Positions 19,002-27,229 of a stretch of 64,000 bases of DNA are shown here, in pieces. The stretch comes from Pedococcus cremeus (GTDB taxonomy: Bacteria > Actinomycetota > Actinomycetes > Actinomycetales > Dermatophilaceae). Position 1 is the stretch's first letter. Each line of letters begins with the position of its first letter. The notes beneath the pieces were generated by a model that was given only the letters and a program-made list of their open reading frames with translations, did not search any database and was not told where the DNA came from. The translations under genes were made by a program, and so were the position numbers. Location: NCBI RefSeq assembly GCF_900111375.1, contig NZ_FOHB01000001.1, positions 310,001 through 374,000 on the forward strand, written 5' to 3'.

Positions 19002-20240
19002 TCAGGTCCCCGCGACCTCGGCGCTCGGGGGCGCGTCATCGGCCTCGGCCAGCGCCAGAACCACGAGCGCGGCGGTCCAGGCCAGCGGTCCCGGCCCGGC
19101 GGGCTTCCCCCGCGCCGTCACCTTCTCGGGCAGGCTGCCCCACGGCGTGCGGTGGTCGTCGAGCCAGTCGAGCCAGTATGCCGCGGTGCCCTCACGCCCC
19201 GACGCTGCCGCGGTGTAGGCGACGAGGGCCGTCTCCGGGGTCCACGAGACCCCGTCCTGCTTCCACGAGGTGCCGGGCGCCAGGCCTCCGGCGGTCCGCA
19301 GCGCCTCGACCTGGTAGCGGGTCCAGGCCGTGACGACCCCGTGGCGCTCCGGCACGAACGGCGGCATGAGCATGGCCACCGCCGCGTCGAGCCCGCCGCT
19401 GCCGCCGTACCGCTGGTACCCCGACCCGAAGTGGCGGTCCACCTGACGGGCCAGCCGCGTCGCGGCCGCTCGCACCCGGTCACCGCGCTGCGCGAGGCCG
19501 CGCGCGGCATACAGGTCGGCGCTGTGGCCGAGGCCGGAGAGCACGGGCGCCGCCGTGCCGAGCGTCGTGCGCCACTCGCTCACCTCCCAGTAGTCCGGCG
19601 AGTCGGGGGGCAGCCGGCGGCCGTCGTCAGTGACCGCGAGCAGGTGGTCGGTGCAGCGGTCCTGCAGACCTGCGAAGGAGTCGGCGAGGGAGCGGTCACC
19701 GGCGGCGTGCACGCGCTCGAGGGCCCAGAGCACCCAGCCGCAGCCGTCGAGCTGGGGCTCGCGGTCGTCGGGTGGCCCCGACCCGTCGAGGCGGTAGCGG
19801 GCCTCGAAGCCGCTCTCGGGGTCGAGCGGCAGCCGGTCGAGGAAGCCGAGCACCCGCTGCGCCTCCTCGGGGTGTCCGGTCTCGGCGAGGGCGACCGCGA
19901 CGAACGCGCTGTCCCGGGGCCAGACGTACTGCCACCGGTCGGCCGCCCCTGCGAGCACCGCACCGTTCGAGCGCACCAGCTCGCGCAGGTCGGACAGCGC
20001 CCGGCGCGACATGCCCTCCCAGCGGGTCCCGCGGCCGGGGACCCGGCCGGCCGCGAGCCACGCGTCGGTGGCGGCGGAGGCGGCTGCCCCGGCACGGGTG
20101 GCGGTGTCCGGTACCCAGGACGACGGCGTGATGAGGATCGGGTCGACGGCGAGCTCCGACGGGCCGAAGGCCAGCGAACCGGTGCCGAGCACCGCTGCGG
20201 CGGCCACGACGGCGCCTGCAGCCCTGACTGCTCTGCGCAC
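19002..20240 (-). CDS. Secreted glycoside hydrolase family 15-like (six-hairpin) protein
   Basis: A 412-residue exported protein. The N-terminus MRRAVRAAGAVVAAAAVLGT is a signal peptide. The body reads as an (alpha/alpha)6 barrel of glucoamylase type: RWQYVWPRDSAFVAVALAETGHPEEA early on, PQLDGCGWVLWALERV, YWEVSEWRTTLGTAAP, and SWTPETALVAYTAAA. The YVWPRD element is typical of GH15. The substrate is unknown; alpha-glucans or trehalose are possible. It is divergent from ccr across a 263-nt gap. The start is GTG 20240. Confidence 0.75.
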   Translation of the reverse strand: MRRAVRAAGAVVAAAAVLGTGSLAFGPSELAVDPILITPSSWVPDTATRAGAAASAATDAWLAAGRVPGRGTRWEGMSRRALSDLRELVRSNGAVLAGAADRWQYVWPRDSAFVAVALAETGHPEEAQRVLGFLDRLPLDPESGFEARYRLDGSGPPDDREPQLDGCGWVLWALERVHAAGDRSLADSFAGLQDRCTDHLLAVTDDGRRLPPDSPDYWEVSEWRTTLGTAAPVLSGLGHSADLYAARGLAQRGDRVRAAATRLARQVDRHFGSGYQRYGGSGGLDAAVAMLMPPFVPERHGVVTAWTRYQVEALRTAGGLAPGTSWKQDGVSWTPETALVAYTAAASGREGTAAYWLDWLDDHRTPWGSLPEKVTARGKPAGPGPLAWTAALVVLALAEADDAPPSAEVAGT

Positions 20241-20403
20241 CCGTCACCACCGCCCGTCTCGTGCTGCCCATGATCGGACGCTTCTGCCCGAGGCCCCCGA
20301 TTATGGGTGGCGCGACGCCCCAGCCGGCCGGAGTTGCCCGACAAACCTGCTGCGTTCACCGAAAAGCCTGCGGCGCGGGCCGTTCCGGGTGTCACGTGAG
20401 ACA

Positions 20404-20418
20404 GGTCACCGCGTGACC
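20404..20418. promoter_or_regulatory. Palindromic operator candidate upstream of ccr
   Basis: GGTCACCGCGTGACC is a 6-bp inverted repeat with 3-nt centre. It is nested in outer arms GAGAC (20399-20403 region) and GTCTC (20422-20426 region). It lies about 85 nt before the ccr start in the ccr/GH15 divergent gap, a position suited to a repressor. No regulator gene is adjacent. Confidence 0.55.
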
Positions 20419-20503
20419 GCCGTCTCAAACGCCGCTCCGCCACGAGGAGGCCGCACTAGGTTCGGCGCAACCTGTCCGCTCCATCAACGCCGAGGAGTTC
20501 CCC

Positions 20504-21844
20504 GTGATGCAGGAGATCCGCGACGCCATCCTCTCGGGCGACCGCACGAAGGAGACGTATGCCGGTCTGGCCGTCCCCGAGACCTACCGCGCCGTCACCG
20601 TCCACAAGGACGAGGTGGACATGTTCGAGGGCCTGGCCAGCCGCGACAAGGACCCCCGAAAGTCACTGCACGTCGACGAGGTGCCGGTGCCCGAGCTGGC
20701 GCCCGGTGAGGCGCTCGTGGCCGTGATGGCCAGCGCCATCAACTACAACACGGTCTGGACCTCGATCTTCGAGCCGGTCTCCACCTTCGGCTTCCTCGAG
20801 CGCTACGGCCGCACCTCCGAGTACGCCAAGCGCCACGACCTGCCCTACCACGTCGTCGGCTCCGACCTCGCCGGCGTCGTGCTGCGCACCGGCCCCGGCG
20901 TGCACAAGTGGAAGCCGGGGCAGGAGGTCGTGGCCCACTGCCTCTCCGTCGAGCTCGAGAGCGCCGACGGCCACAACGACACGATGCTCGACCCGGAGCA
21001 GCGCATCTGGGGCTTCGAGACCAACTTCGGCGGCCTCGCCGAGCTCGCGATCGTCAAGACCAACCAGCTGATGCCCAAGCCCGACCACCTGACGTGGGAG
21101 GAGGCCGCCTCCCCGGGCCTGGTGAACAGCACGGCATACCGCCAGCTCATCTCGCGCAACGGCGCGGGCATGAAGCTCGGTGACACGGTGCTGATCTGGG
21201 GCGCCTCCGGCGGCCTCGGCTCCTACGCGACCCAGATGGCCCTCGCCGGCGGCGCGACACCGGTGTGCGTCGTCTCCTCCCCCGACAAGGCGGAGATCTG
21301 CCGCGCGATGGGCGCCGAGCTGGTCATCGACCGCAATGCCGAGGGCTACAAGTTCTGGAAGGACGAGACGACCCAGGACCCCAAGGAGTGGAAGCGCCTC
21401 GGTGCCCGGATCCGTGAGCTCACCGGGGGCAAGGACGTCGACATCGTCTTCGAGCACCCCGGCCGCGAGACCTTCGGCGCCTCGGTCTACGTCGCCCGCA
21501 AGGGCGGCACCATCGTCACCTGCGCCTCGACCAGCGGCTACATGCACGAGTACGACAACCGCTACCTCTGGATGAGCCTCAAGCGGGTCATCGGCTCCCA
21601 CTTCGCCAACTACCGCGAGGCGTGGGAGGCCAACGACCTCATCAGCCGCGGGCTGATCCACCCGACCCTGTCGAAGACCTACACGATGGAGGACGTCGGG
21701 CAGGCCGCCTACGACGTCCACCGGAACCTGCACCAGGGCAAGGTGGGCGTGCTCACCCTCTCTCCGGAGGCCGGGTTGGGCGTCACCAACGAGGCCAAGC
21801 GCCAGCAGCACCTCGGCGCGATCAACCGCTTCCGCAACGCCTGA
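20504..21844 (+). CDS. ccr: Crotonyl-CoA carboxylase/reductase
   Basis: A 446-residue member of the medium-chain dehydrogenase family that reductively carboxylates crotonyl-CoA to ethylmalonyl-CoA with NADPH and CO2, the hallmark of the ethylmalonyl-CoA pathway. The conserved N-terminus (AINYNTVWTSIFEPVSTFGFLERYGR), the WGFETNFGGLAE region, the nucleotide loop IWGASGGLGSYATQMA, and YMHEYDNRYLWMSLKRVIGSHFANYREA are diagnostic of Ccr rather than ordinary enoyl reductases. GAGGAG lies 6 nt before GTG 20504; the adjacent ATG 20507 is an equally possible start. Confidence 0.95.
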   Translation: MMQEIRDAILSGDRTKETYAGLAVPETYRAVTVHKDEVDMFEGLASRDKDPRKSLHVDEVPVPELAPGEALVAVMASAINYNTVWTSIFEPVSTFGFLERYGRTSEYAKRHDLPYHVVGSDLAGVVLRTGPGVHKWKPGQEVVAHCLSVELESADGHNDTMLDPEQRIWGFETNFGGLAELAIVKTNQLMPKPDHLTWEEAASPGLVNSTAYRQLISRNGAGMKLGDTVLIWGASGGLGSYATQMALAGGATPVCVVSSPDKAEICRAMGAELVIDRNAEGYKFWKDETTQDPKEWKRLGARIRELTGGKDVDIVFEHPGRETFGASVYVARKGGTIVTCASTSGYMHEYDNRYLWMSLKRVIGSHFANYREAWEANDLISRGLIHPTLSKTYTMEDVGQAAYDVHRNLHQGKVGVLTLSPEAGLGVTNEAKRQQHLGAINRFRNA

Positions 21845-21849
21845 CGAGC

Positions 21850-21874
21850 AGGACCCGCGCGTCTCGCGGGTCCT
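21850..21874 (+). terminator. ccr terminator hairpin
   Basis: A perfect 10-bp stem AGGACCCGCG / CGCGGGTCCT with loop CGTCT begins 6 nt after the ccr stop. Confidence 0.8.
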
Positions 21875-21879
21875 CCCGT

Positions 21880-21922
21880 GACGGACCTCCCGTGGCACTA
21901 GGCTCGCCGCGGGAGGTCCGTC
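21880..21922 (+). promoter_or_regulatory. Hairpin sequestering the ribosome site of the AI-2E-family gene
   Basis: GACGGACCTCCCG (21880-21892) is a perfect reverse complement of CGGGAGGTCCGTC (21910-21922), with a 17-nt loop. The 3' arm contains the GGGAGG ribosome site and ends 2 nt before the ATG. Confidence 0.7.
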
Positions 21923-21924
21923 AT

Positions 21925-23250
21925 ATGTGGGATCGGTGGAGGGAGTTCCGGCGCCGCCAGCGCGAGGCACTCCGGGAGAGCAACCGGCCGTGGGGTGAGG
22001 TACCCGGACAGGTCGGCGAGGAGGACGTGCGCCTGCAGCGCGACCTGCTCTCCACGGTGCTGCCCCCGGTGGAGGGTGCCAACAGGCCCGCGCCGGCGCC
22101 GGCACCCGAGGGCGAGGCCGCCGGGCCGCCCGCTCCCGCTGAGGGAGCGGAGGAGGTCGCTACCCCGGAGGTCGCCGCCGACGAGCGCCGCTTCGGCCGG
22201 GCCGGTCGCCCGCTGAACCGCCAGTCGCCGTTCTACGTCGGCTTCGTCGGCGCGTTCGGCGTCATCGTCGCGCTCGGGCTCTGGCACCTCATCGGCCGGC
22301 TCGGCACCGTCATCACGCTGGTCGTGGTGGCGATGTTCCTCACCCTCGCGCTCGACCCGATCGTGTCGTTCCTGACCCGTCGTGACATCAAGCGCCCGGC
22401 CGCCGTGGCCATCGTCTTCGCCGGGGTCGTCGTGATCTTCACGCTGCTCGGCCTGCTCGTCGTGCCGCCCGTCGTCGACCAGGGCACCCAGCTGGTGCAG
22501 GAGGCGCCGAGCTACGTCAACCACGTCCTCGACAGCCGAGTCGTGCGTCAGGTCGACCGCGACTACCACCTGGTCGACAAGATCTCCCAGGAGTTCAACA
22601 AGCGCATCACCGACAGCACGTTCCTCAGCCAGGTCTTCGGCGGCGTGCTGGGCGCCGGGCGCGCGGTCCTCACCGGCGTCTTCCAGTTCTTCACCGTGCT
22701 CATCCTGACGCTGTTCTTCCTCGCGAACCTGCCCAAGGTCAAGGGCGCCGCCTACGGCATGGTGCCCGCGTCCCGCCGCCCGCGCGTGATCTCCCTGTCG
22801 GAGGAGATCATGCGGCGCACCGGCTCCTACGCCATCGGACAGGTCGCCGTGGCGACCATCAACGCCTGCTTCAGCTGGCTGATGATGACCATCGTCGGCA
22901 TCCCGTATGCCGCGGTGCTGGCGGTGCTCGTCGGCGTCCTCGGGCTCGTGCCCATGGTGGGTGCCTCGCTCGGCGCCGGGCTGGTGTGCACGGTCGCCCT
23001 CTTCGACGAGCCGCGCAAGGCGATCATCGCCCTCATCTACTACATCGTCTACCAGCAGGTCGAGAACTACCTGGTGGTGCCGCGCATCATGCAGCGCACC
23101 GTCTCGGTGCCCGGTGCGGTCACGGTCGTCGCGGCCCTCGCCGGCGGCACGCTCCTCGGCATCCTCGGCGCCCTGCTCGCCATCCCGATCGCGGCCGGGC
23201 TGCTGCTGCTCTACGAAGAGGTGCTGCTCCCCCGCCAGCACCGCCACTGA
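21925..23250 (+). CDS. AI-2E family transporter (PerM-type membrane protein)
   Basis: A 441-residue membrane protein. A charged N-terminus and a Pro/Ala/Glu-rich cytoplasmic region of about 100 residues precede seven or eight transmembrane segments. The family core is clear: FYVGFVGAFGVIVALGLWHLIG, LTRRDIKRPAAVAIVFAG, GIPYAAVLAVLVGVLGLVPMVGASLGA, and YYIVYQQVENYLVVPRIMQRTVSVPGAVTVVAALAGG. Members export varied substrates or act as Na+/H+ antiporters; the autoinducer name is historical. ATG 21925 has GGGAGG 8 nt upstream. Confidence 0.9.
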   Translation: MWDRWREFRRRQREALRESNRPWGEVPGQVGEEDVRLQRDLLSTVLPPVEGANRPAPAPAPEGEAAGPPAPAEGAEEVATPEVAADERRFGRAGRPLNRQSPFYVGFVGAFGVIVALGLWHLIGRLGTVITLVVVAMFLTLALDPIVSFLTRRDIKRPAAVAIVFAGVVVIFTLLGLLVVPPVVDQGTQLVQEAPSYVNHVLDSRVVRQVDRDYHLVDKISQEFNKRITDSTFLSQVFGGVLGAGRAVLTGVFQFFTVLILTLFFLANLPKVKGAAYGMVPASRRPRVISLSEEIMRRTGSYAIGQVAVATINACFSWLMMTIVGIPYAAVLAVLVGVLGLVPMVGASLGAGLVCTVALFDEPRKAIIALIYYIVYQQVENYLVVPRIMQRTVSVPGAVTVVAALAGGTLLGILGALLAIPIAAGLLLLYEEVLLPRQHRH

Positions 23251-23274
23251 CCGTGTGCAGCCGCGGATGCGGAC

Positions 23275-24465
23275 TCACCTCGCGGCGTGGGCGTTCTCGC
23301 TCGGGCGACGGAACAGCTCGTGCCAGCGGACCCGGTGGCCGGTGATCACGAGCGCCCGCTGGTAGACGGCCGACCCGGCATACACCAGCAGCACCGCCGT
23401 GCCGGCGGTGAGCGCCATGGCGGTCACCAGCTGCCAGACCGGCACCTCGCCCCCGGACCACCGGATGGGCATCGCCATCGGCGCGCTCAGCGGGAACATC
23501 GAGATCACGGTGCCCCAGGCGCTCGAGGGGTCGCCCATCACGACGATGATGCTCAGCATGTAGCCGATCACCAGCACGGTGGTCACCGGCGCGACGGCCG
23601 CACTCGCCTCGGTGACCTTGTCGACCAGCGCTGCCGACGCGGCGAACAGGAAGGCGTAGACCGCGAACCCCAGCACGAACCACACCACGGCGAGCGCGAG
23701 GTCGCCGCTGGCCACGGACGGCAGGCCGACGTAGCCGAGCCGCACGGCGACCGCGAGTGGCACCCCGAGCACGAGCAGCTGCGCCAGCGTGGCGGCACCG
23801 ACGGCGGAGACCGTGCCGACGAGCACCTGGCTGGGGCGCAGCACCGCGAGCAGCACCTCCGAGACACGGGTCGACTTCTCGACCGCGACGGCTGTCGAGA
23901 TCGCGCTGCCCGCGAAGGTGAGGGCGAGGTAGAGGGCGATGCCGACCCCGAACCCGACGGCTGCCCGCTCGCTGCTGGCCACCCGGCGCACGGTCACCTG
24001 CTGTGGCGGCCGCACGGACGCGAGCGAGGCGATCTGCTCAGGGGTCAGCCCCGCTGCGCGCAGGCGGGCCGCCGACTCGAGGGTCACCACCGCCTGCGAC
24101 ACGAGGCCGGGGAAGGTCTGGTCGACCTCGCTCGCGGTGAAGAGGGTGCTGTCGGCGAGGCCCGCCGTGGCGTCGCCGTCGCGCACGGCCTGCCGGACGG
24201 CCGGGGCGTCGGCACGGGCGGTGTACTCGACCGTGAAGTCACCCCGCCTGGCGGCCGACTCCAGGGCGGCCCGCAGCGGCTGGGGCGCCTCCCCCACCGT
24301 GGCCAGGGTGTAGGTCGTGGGCTGGTCGAGGACGAGCCGCGGCACCACGACCGCCGCGGCCGAGGCGAGCAGCAGCAGGGCGGTGATGATCCGGTAGGTG
24401 CGTGAGCGGAAGGTCTCCAACAGGCTGCGCTGGGCCACCAGTCCGGTGCCTCGCCACCACGTCAT
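23275..24465 (-). CDS. ABC-2 type (NatB-like) exporter permease
   Basis: A 396-residue permease with one N-terminal transmembrane helix, a large extracytoplasmic domain of about 150 residues, and five or six C-terminal helices, the NatB/DrrB-like ABC-2_3 arrangement. AGSAISTAVAVEKSTRVSEVLLAVLRPSQVLVG matches the conserved EK(S/T)R cytoplasmic loop of the family. Its ATG overlaps the stop of the ATPase gene by 4 nt. The transported ion or compound is unknown. Confidence 0.85.
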   Translation of the reverse strand: MTWWRGTGLVAQRSLLETFRSRTYRIITALLLLASAAAVVVPRLVLDQPTTYTLATVGEAPQPLRAALESAARRGDFTVEYTARADAPAVRQAVRDGDATAGLADSTLFTASEVDQTFPGLVSQAVVTLESAARLRAAGLTPEQIASLASVRPPQQVTVRRVASSERAAVGFGVGIALYLALTFAGSAISTAVAVEKSTRVSEVLLAVLRPSQVLVGTVSAVGAATLAQLLVLGVPLAVAVRLGYVGLPSVASGDLALAVVWFVLGFAVYAFLFAASAALVDKVTEASAAVAPVTTVLVIGYMLSIIVVMGDPSSAWGTVISMFPLSAPMAMPIRWSGGEVPVWQLVTAMALTAGTAVLLVYAGSAVYQRALVITGHRVRWHELFRRPSENAHAAR

Positions 24466-25412
24466 CGGTGCACCTCCTCCGGCACGGGTTCGGCTGACAC
24501 GGCCGCCAGGAACAGCTCCGAGAGGGTGGGCAGCTCGAGGCCGAAGTCGAGGACGCGACCACTCGAGCGCGCGGCGTCGAGCACGGCGAGCGGGTCGACG
24601 TCTGGCGGAACCGTCAGCCGCAGGTCGTCGGTGTGGTCGCTGACCACCCGCACCCCGTCGCCGGGCTGCTCGAACGGGCGCAGCCAACCGCGATCGGGCG
24701 ACTCCACGTGGAGCCGCAGCCGGCGCTGGCCCGAGGCGGCCCGCAGCTCCGAGACCGAGCCGGCGAGCACGGTGCGGCCGTGGTCGACCATGACGATGTC
24801 CTCGCACAGGTCCTGCACGAGGTCGAGCTGGTGGCTCGAGAAGAGCACCAGGCAGCCGTCGGCCGCCCGCTGCCGCAGCATGGCCGACAGCTGCTCGACG
24901 GCCACCGGGTCTAGACCGGCGAAGGGCTCGTCGAGCACGACGACCCCGGGCGCGTGCACCAGCGCGGTCGCCAGCTGCAGCCGCTGCTGCATGCCGCCCG
25001 ACAGCCGGTCGCTGCGCTCCTCCCACCGATCGCCGAGCTCGAGCTCGTCGAGCAGCGCGTGGGCACGAGCGGTGGCCTCGGTGCGCGAGAGCCCGTGCAG
25101 CCGGCCGAAGTGCACCACCTGCGCGCCGGCCGTCATCGCGGGATACAGACCACGCTCCTGGGGCATGTAGCCCCAGGACCGGCGGTCGTGCACGTCCTGA
25201 AGCCTCTGCGCGTCGAGCCAGACCTCCCCGCCGTCGGGGGTGAGCACGCCGAGCAGGATCCGCATGAGCGTGGTCTTCCCGGCTCCGTTGGGCCCGAGCA
25301 GTCCCGTCAGGCGCCCCGGCGGCACCGCGCAGGAGACGCCGTCGAGCGCCACCCGCTCCCCGAAGGCGTGCACCACGCGGTCGACCCGCAGCCCCGCTGT
25401 ACCCACTGGCAC
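24462..25412 (-). CDS. ABC exporter ATP-binding protein (NatA-like)
   Basis: A 316-residue ATPase partnered with the downstream permease. Walker A is GLLGPNGAGKTTLMRIL, the signature is LSGGMQQRLQLA, Walker B is VVVLDEPFAGLD, and the switch is SSHQLDL. The C-terminal DUF4162-like extension (about 90 residues) is typical of NatA-type exporters. The start is GTG 25412; a second in-frame GTG two codons later is possible. Confidence 0.92.
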   Translation of the reverse strand: MPVGTAGLRVDRVVHAFGERVALDGVSCAVPPGRLTGLLGPNGAGKTTLMRILLGVLTPDGGEVWLDAQRLQDVHDRRSWGYMPQERGLYPAMTAGAQVVHFGRLHGLSRTEATARAHALLDELELGDRWEERSDRLSGGMQQRLQLATALVHAPGVVVLDEPFAGLDPVAVEQLSAMLRQRAADGCLVLFSSHQLDLVQDLCEDIVMVDHGRTVLAGSVSELRAASGQRRLRLHVESPDRGWLRPFEQPGDGVRVVSDHTDDLRLTVPPDVDPLAVLDAARSSGRVLDFGLELPTLSELFLAAVSAEPVPEEVHR

Positions 25413-25508
25413 GCGTCCACCGTCGCCCGGCCCCAGGGGTCGTCGACAGGGCCGAAGGTCTCGGCCCCGTCAAGTGCAGGTGTCGATGCGCGTTTGGGCA
25501 GGCTGCTC

Positions 25509-26312
25509 CTACGAGGAGAGGCGCGACCGGTCCTCGGCACGGACGAAGCGGCGCAGCACCTCGAGGAAGATCTCGGGTTGTTCGGAGTGCACCCAGTGGC
25601 CGGCGCCCTTGACCGTCACGCGCCGCACCCGGGGGAAGTACCGCTCCATCGCGGGGGCGAACTCGTCGCTGATGTAGGGCGACGTCTCCCCGGCCACCCA
25701 GAGCACCGGCCCCTCGTAGGGCGACGTACCGGCGAGGTCGTCCTCCGGCCAGCCACCGAGCTCGGCGAGGTCGCGGCCCAGGACCTCGAGGTTGGCCTGC
25801 CAGCGCCAGCCGTCGCCGTCGCGGCGCAGGTTCTGGAGCAGGAAGCTGCGCACGGTGGTGTTCGGCACGGCGTCGAGGAGCGCAGCGTCCGCCTCCGCGC
25901 GGGTCGTGATGGCATCGAGGTCCATGCCCTGCATCGCGTCGATGTAGCGCCGGAACTCACCCGCGTGGCCGCCGTAGTCGACCGGCGACATGTCCACGAC
26001 GCACAGCCGCGCGACCAGCTCCGGGTGCCGCAGCGCGAGCACCATGGCGGCCTTGCCGCCCATGGAGTGCCCGACCAGGGTCACCGGGTCGTCGGCGTCG
26101 AGCAGCTGCGCCACCCGGTCGGCGACGTCGACGTAGTCGAACTCCTCCGGCCACGACGACCGGCCGTGGTGCGGCATGTCGACCAAGGTCACCCGGTGGT
26201 CGGCGGCGAGCTGCTTGCCGACCTGGGTCCAGTTCTTCCCCTGGCCGAACAGCCCGTGGCAGAAGACGACTCGTGACCCGTGGTCGCCGAGGTCGGTGGT
26301 GTGCAGGCTCAT
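25509..26312 (-). CDS. Alpha/beta hydrolase (YbfF-like)
   Basis: A 267-residue serine hydrolase. The HG oxyanion motif is VVFCHGLFGQGKNW, the nucleophile elbow is LVGHSMGGKAAM, and the catalytic His is in KGAGHWVHSEQPE. The FGQGKNW and DMPHHGRSSWP elements resemble the YbfF esterase group. The natural ester is unknown. Its start overlaps the stop of the upstream small-protein gene by 4 nt. Confidence 0.88.
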   Translation of the reverse strand: MSLHTTDLGDHGSRVVFCHGLFGQGKNWTQVGKQLAADHRVTLVDMPHHGRSSWPEEFDYVDVADRVAQLLDADDPVTLVGHSMGGKAAMVLALRHPELVARLCVVDMSPVDYGGHAGEFRRYIDAMQGMDLDAITTRAEADAALLDAVPNTTVRSFLLQNLRRDGDGWRWQANLEVLGRDLAELGGWPEDDLAGTSPYEGPVLWVAGETSPYISDEFAPAMERYFPRVRRVTVKGAGHWVHSEQPEIFLEVLRRFVRAEDRSRLSS

Positions 26313-26608
26313 CGGATCGATCCCCGGGTGTGGCGCCGGTCCCTCGCGGACCAGCACGGTGAGTGCCAGTGGCGGCGGTCGTCGAGACCGCCCATCCCGT
26401 CGGCCGGCCACACCACGACGTGGGGCGTGCCCAGCGCGATGGTGTGCTGGCAGCCCGGGCACAGGTAGGCCTTGGTGGACCCCGCCCCGGTGACGCGGCG
26501 CACGAACCACTCGCCGCCGGCATACCCCTCGCGCCTCGTGAGCCCGCCGATCGCGCGGTCGACGTTCAGGGGAACGTCGTCGCGGCGGCGACGGTTCGCG
26601 CGGGGCAT
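26309..26608 (-). CDS. Conserved small protein with Cys/His metal-site pattern
   Basis: A 99-residue basic protein with an Arg-rich start (MPRANRRRRDD). It carries CPGCQHTI followed about 35 residues later by HWHSPCW, a C-x2-C with H-x3-C pattern suggesting one zinc site. Relatives are widespread in actinobacteria and often labelled ATP/GTP-binding without evidence; no P-loop is present here. It is coupled to the alpha/beta hydrolase by a 4-nt overlap. Function unknown. Confidence 0.75.
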   Translation of the reverse strand: MPRANRRRRDDVPLNVDRAIGGLTRREGYAGGEWFVRRVTGAGSTKAYLCPGCQHTIALGTPHVVVWPADGMGGLDDRRHWHSPCWSARDRRHTRGSIR

Positions 26609-26666
26609 GTTCGCAATTCTCGCAAAGACATGGGTATGCCGCGTGGTCGGCTGCCGTGCGCTGGCC

Positions 26667-27227
26667 TCAGGCCCGCTTTGCTGCCACCTCCACCGCAGGC
26701 TCGGACGGCACCGGCGCCAGGGCCTCGCGCAGGGTGCCCATGGCCCGGTGTGCGGCGACCCGCACCGAGACCGCCGAGCAGCCGAGCACCTCGGCGATCT
26801 GGGCGTCGGGCAGGTCGTCGTAGTAGCGAAGGACGAGCACGGCCCGCTGGCGCGGCGGCAGCGTAGCCAGCAGCTGCCACATGTGGTCACGAGCCGCGAG
26901 GTCGGTGTCGTGCCCCTCGCCTCCCTGCCCGCGGCCGCGCCATTCGGCCGTCACGACGTCGTGCGAGACCACCTCGGTCGACGACTTCCGGCGCTTGCCC
27001 GAGATGAAGGTGTTGACCATGGCCCGGCGCACGTAGGCGTCCGGGCTGTCGGCGTGGTTGACGCTGCTCCACTTGAGGATCACCTTGGCCAGCGTCTCCT
27101 GGAGCAGGTCCTCGGCGTCCTGGCGGTGGCCGGCCAGCGACAGCGCAGCGCCCATGAGCCGCGGCAGCGCGGCGTCGATCCAGGCCGCCGCGTCGACGGG
27201 CTCCTGCCGCTCCCCGCACAGCCCCAC
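26667..27227 (-). CDS. SigE-family RNA polymerase sigma-70 factor
   Basis: A 186-residue ECF-type sigma factor. Region 2 is LAGHRQDAEDLLQETLAKVILKW through YVRRAMVNTFISGKRRKS; region 4 is LPPRQRAVLVLRYYDDLPDAQIAEVLGCSAVSVRVAAHRAMGTLR. The ending and spacing fit the actinobacterial SigE family. GTG 27227 has GGAGGGG 8 nt upstream and lies directly after the stop of the membrane-protein gene, so the two are co-transcribed. Confidence 0.9.
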   Translation of the reverse strand: MGLCGERQEPVDAAAWIDAALPRLMGAALSLAGHRQDAEDLLQETLAKVILKWSSVNHADSPDAYVRRAMVNTFISGKRRKSSTEVVSHDVVTAEWRGRGQGGEGHDTDLAARDHMWQLLATLPPRQRAVLVLRYYDDLPDAQIAEVLGCSAVSVRVAAHRAMGTLREALAPVPSEPAVEVAAKRA

Positions 27228-27229
27228 GG

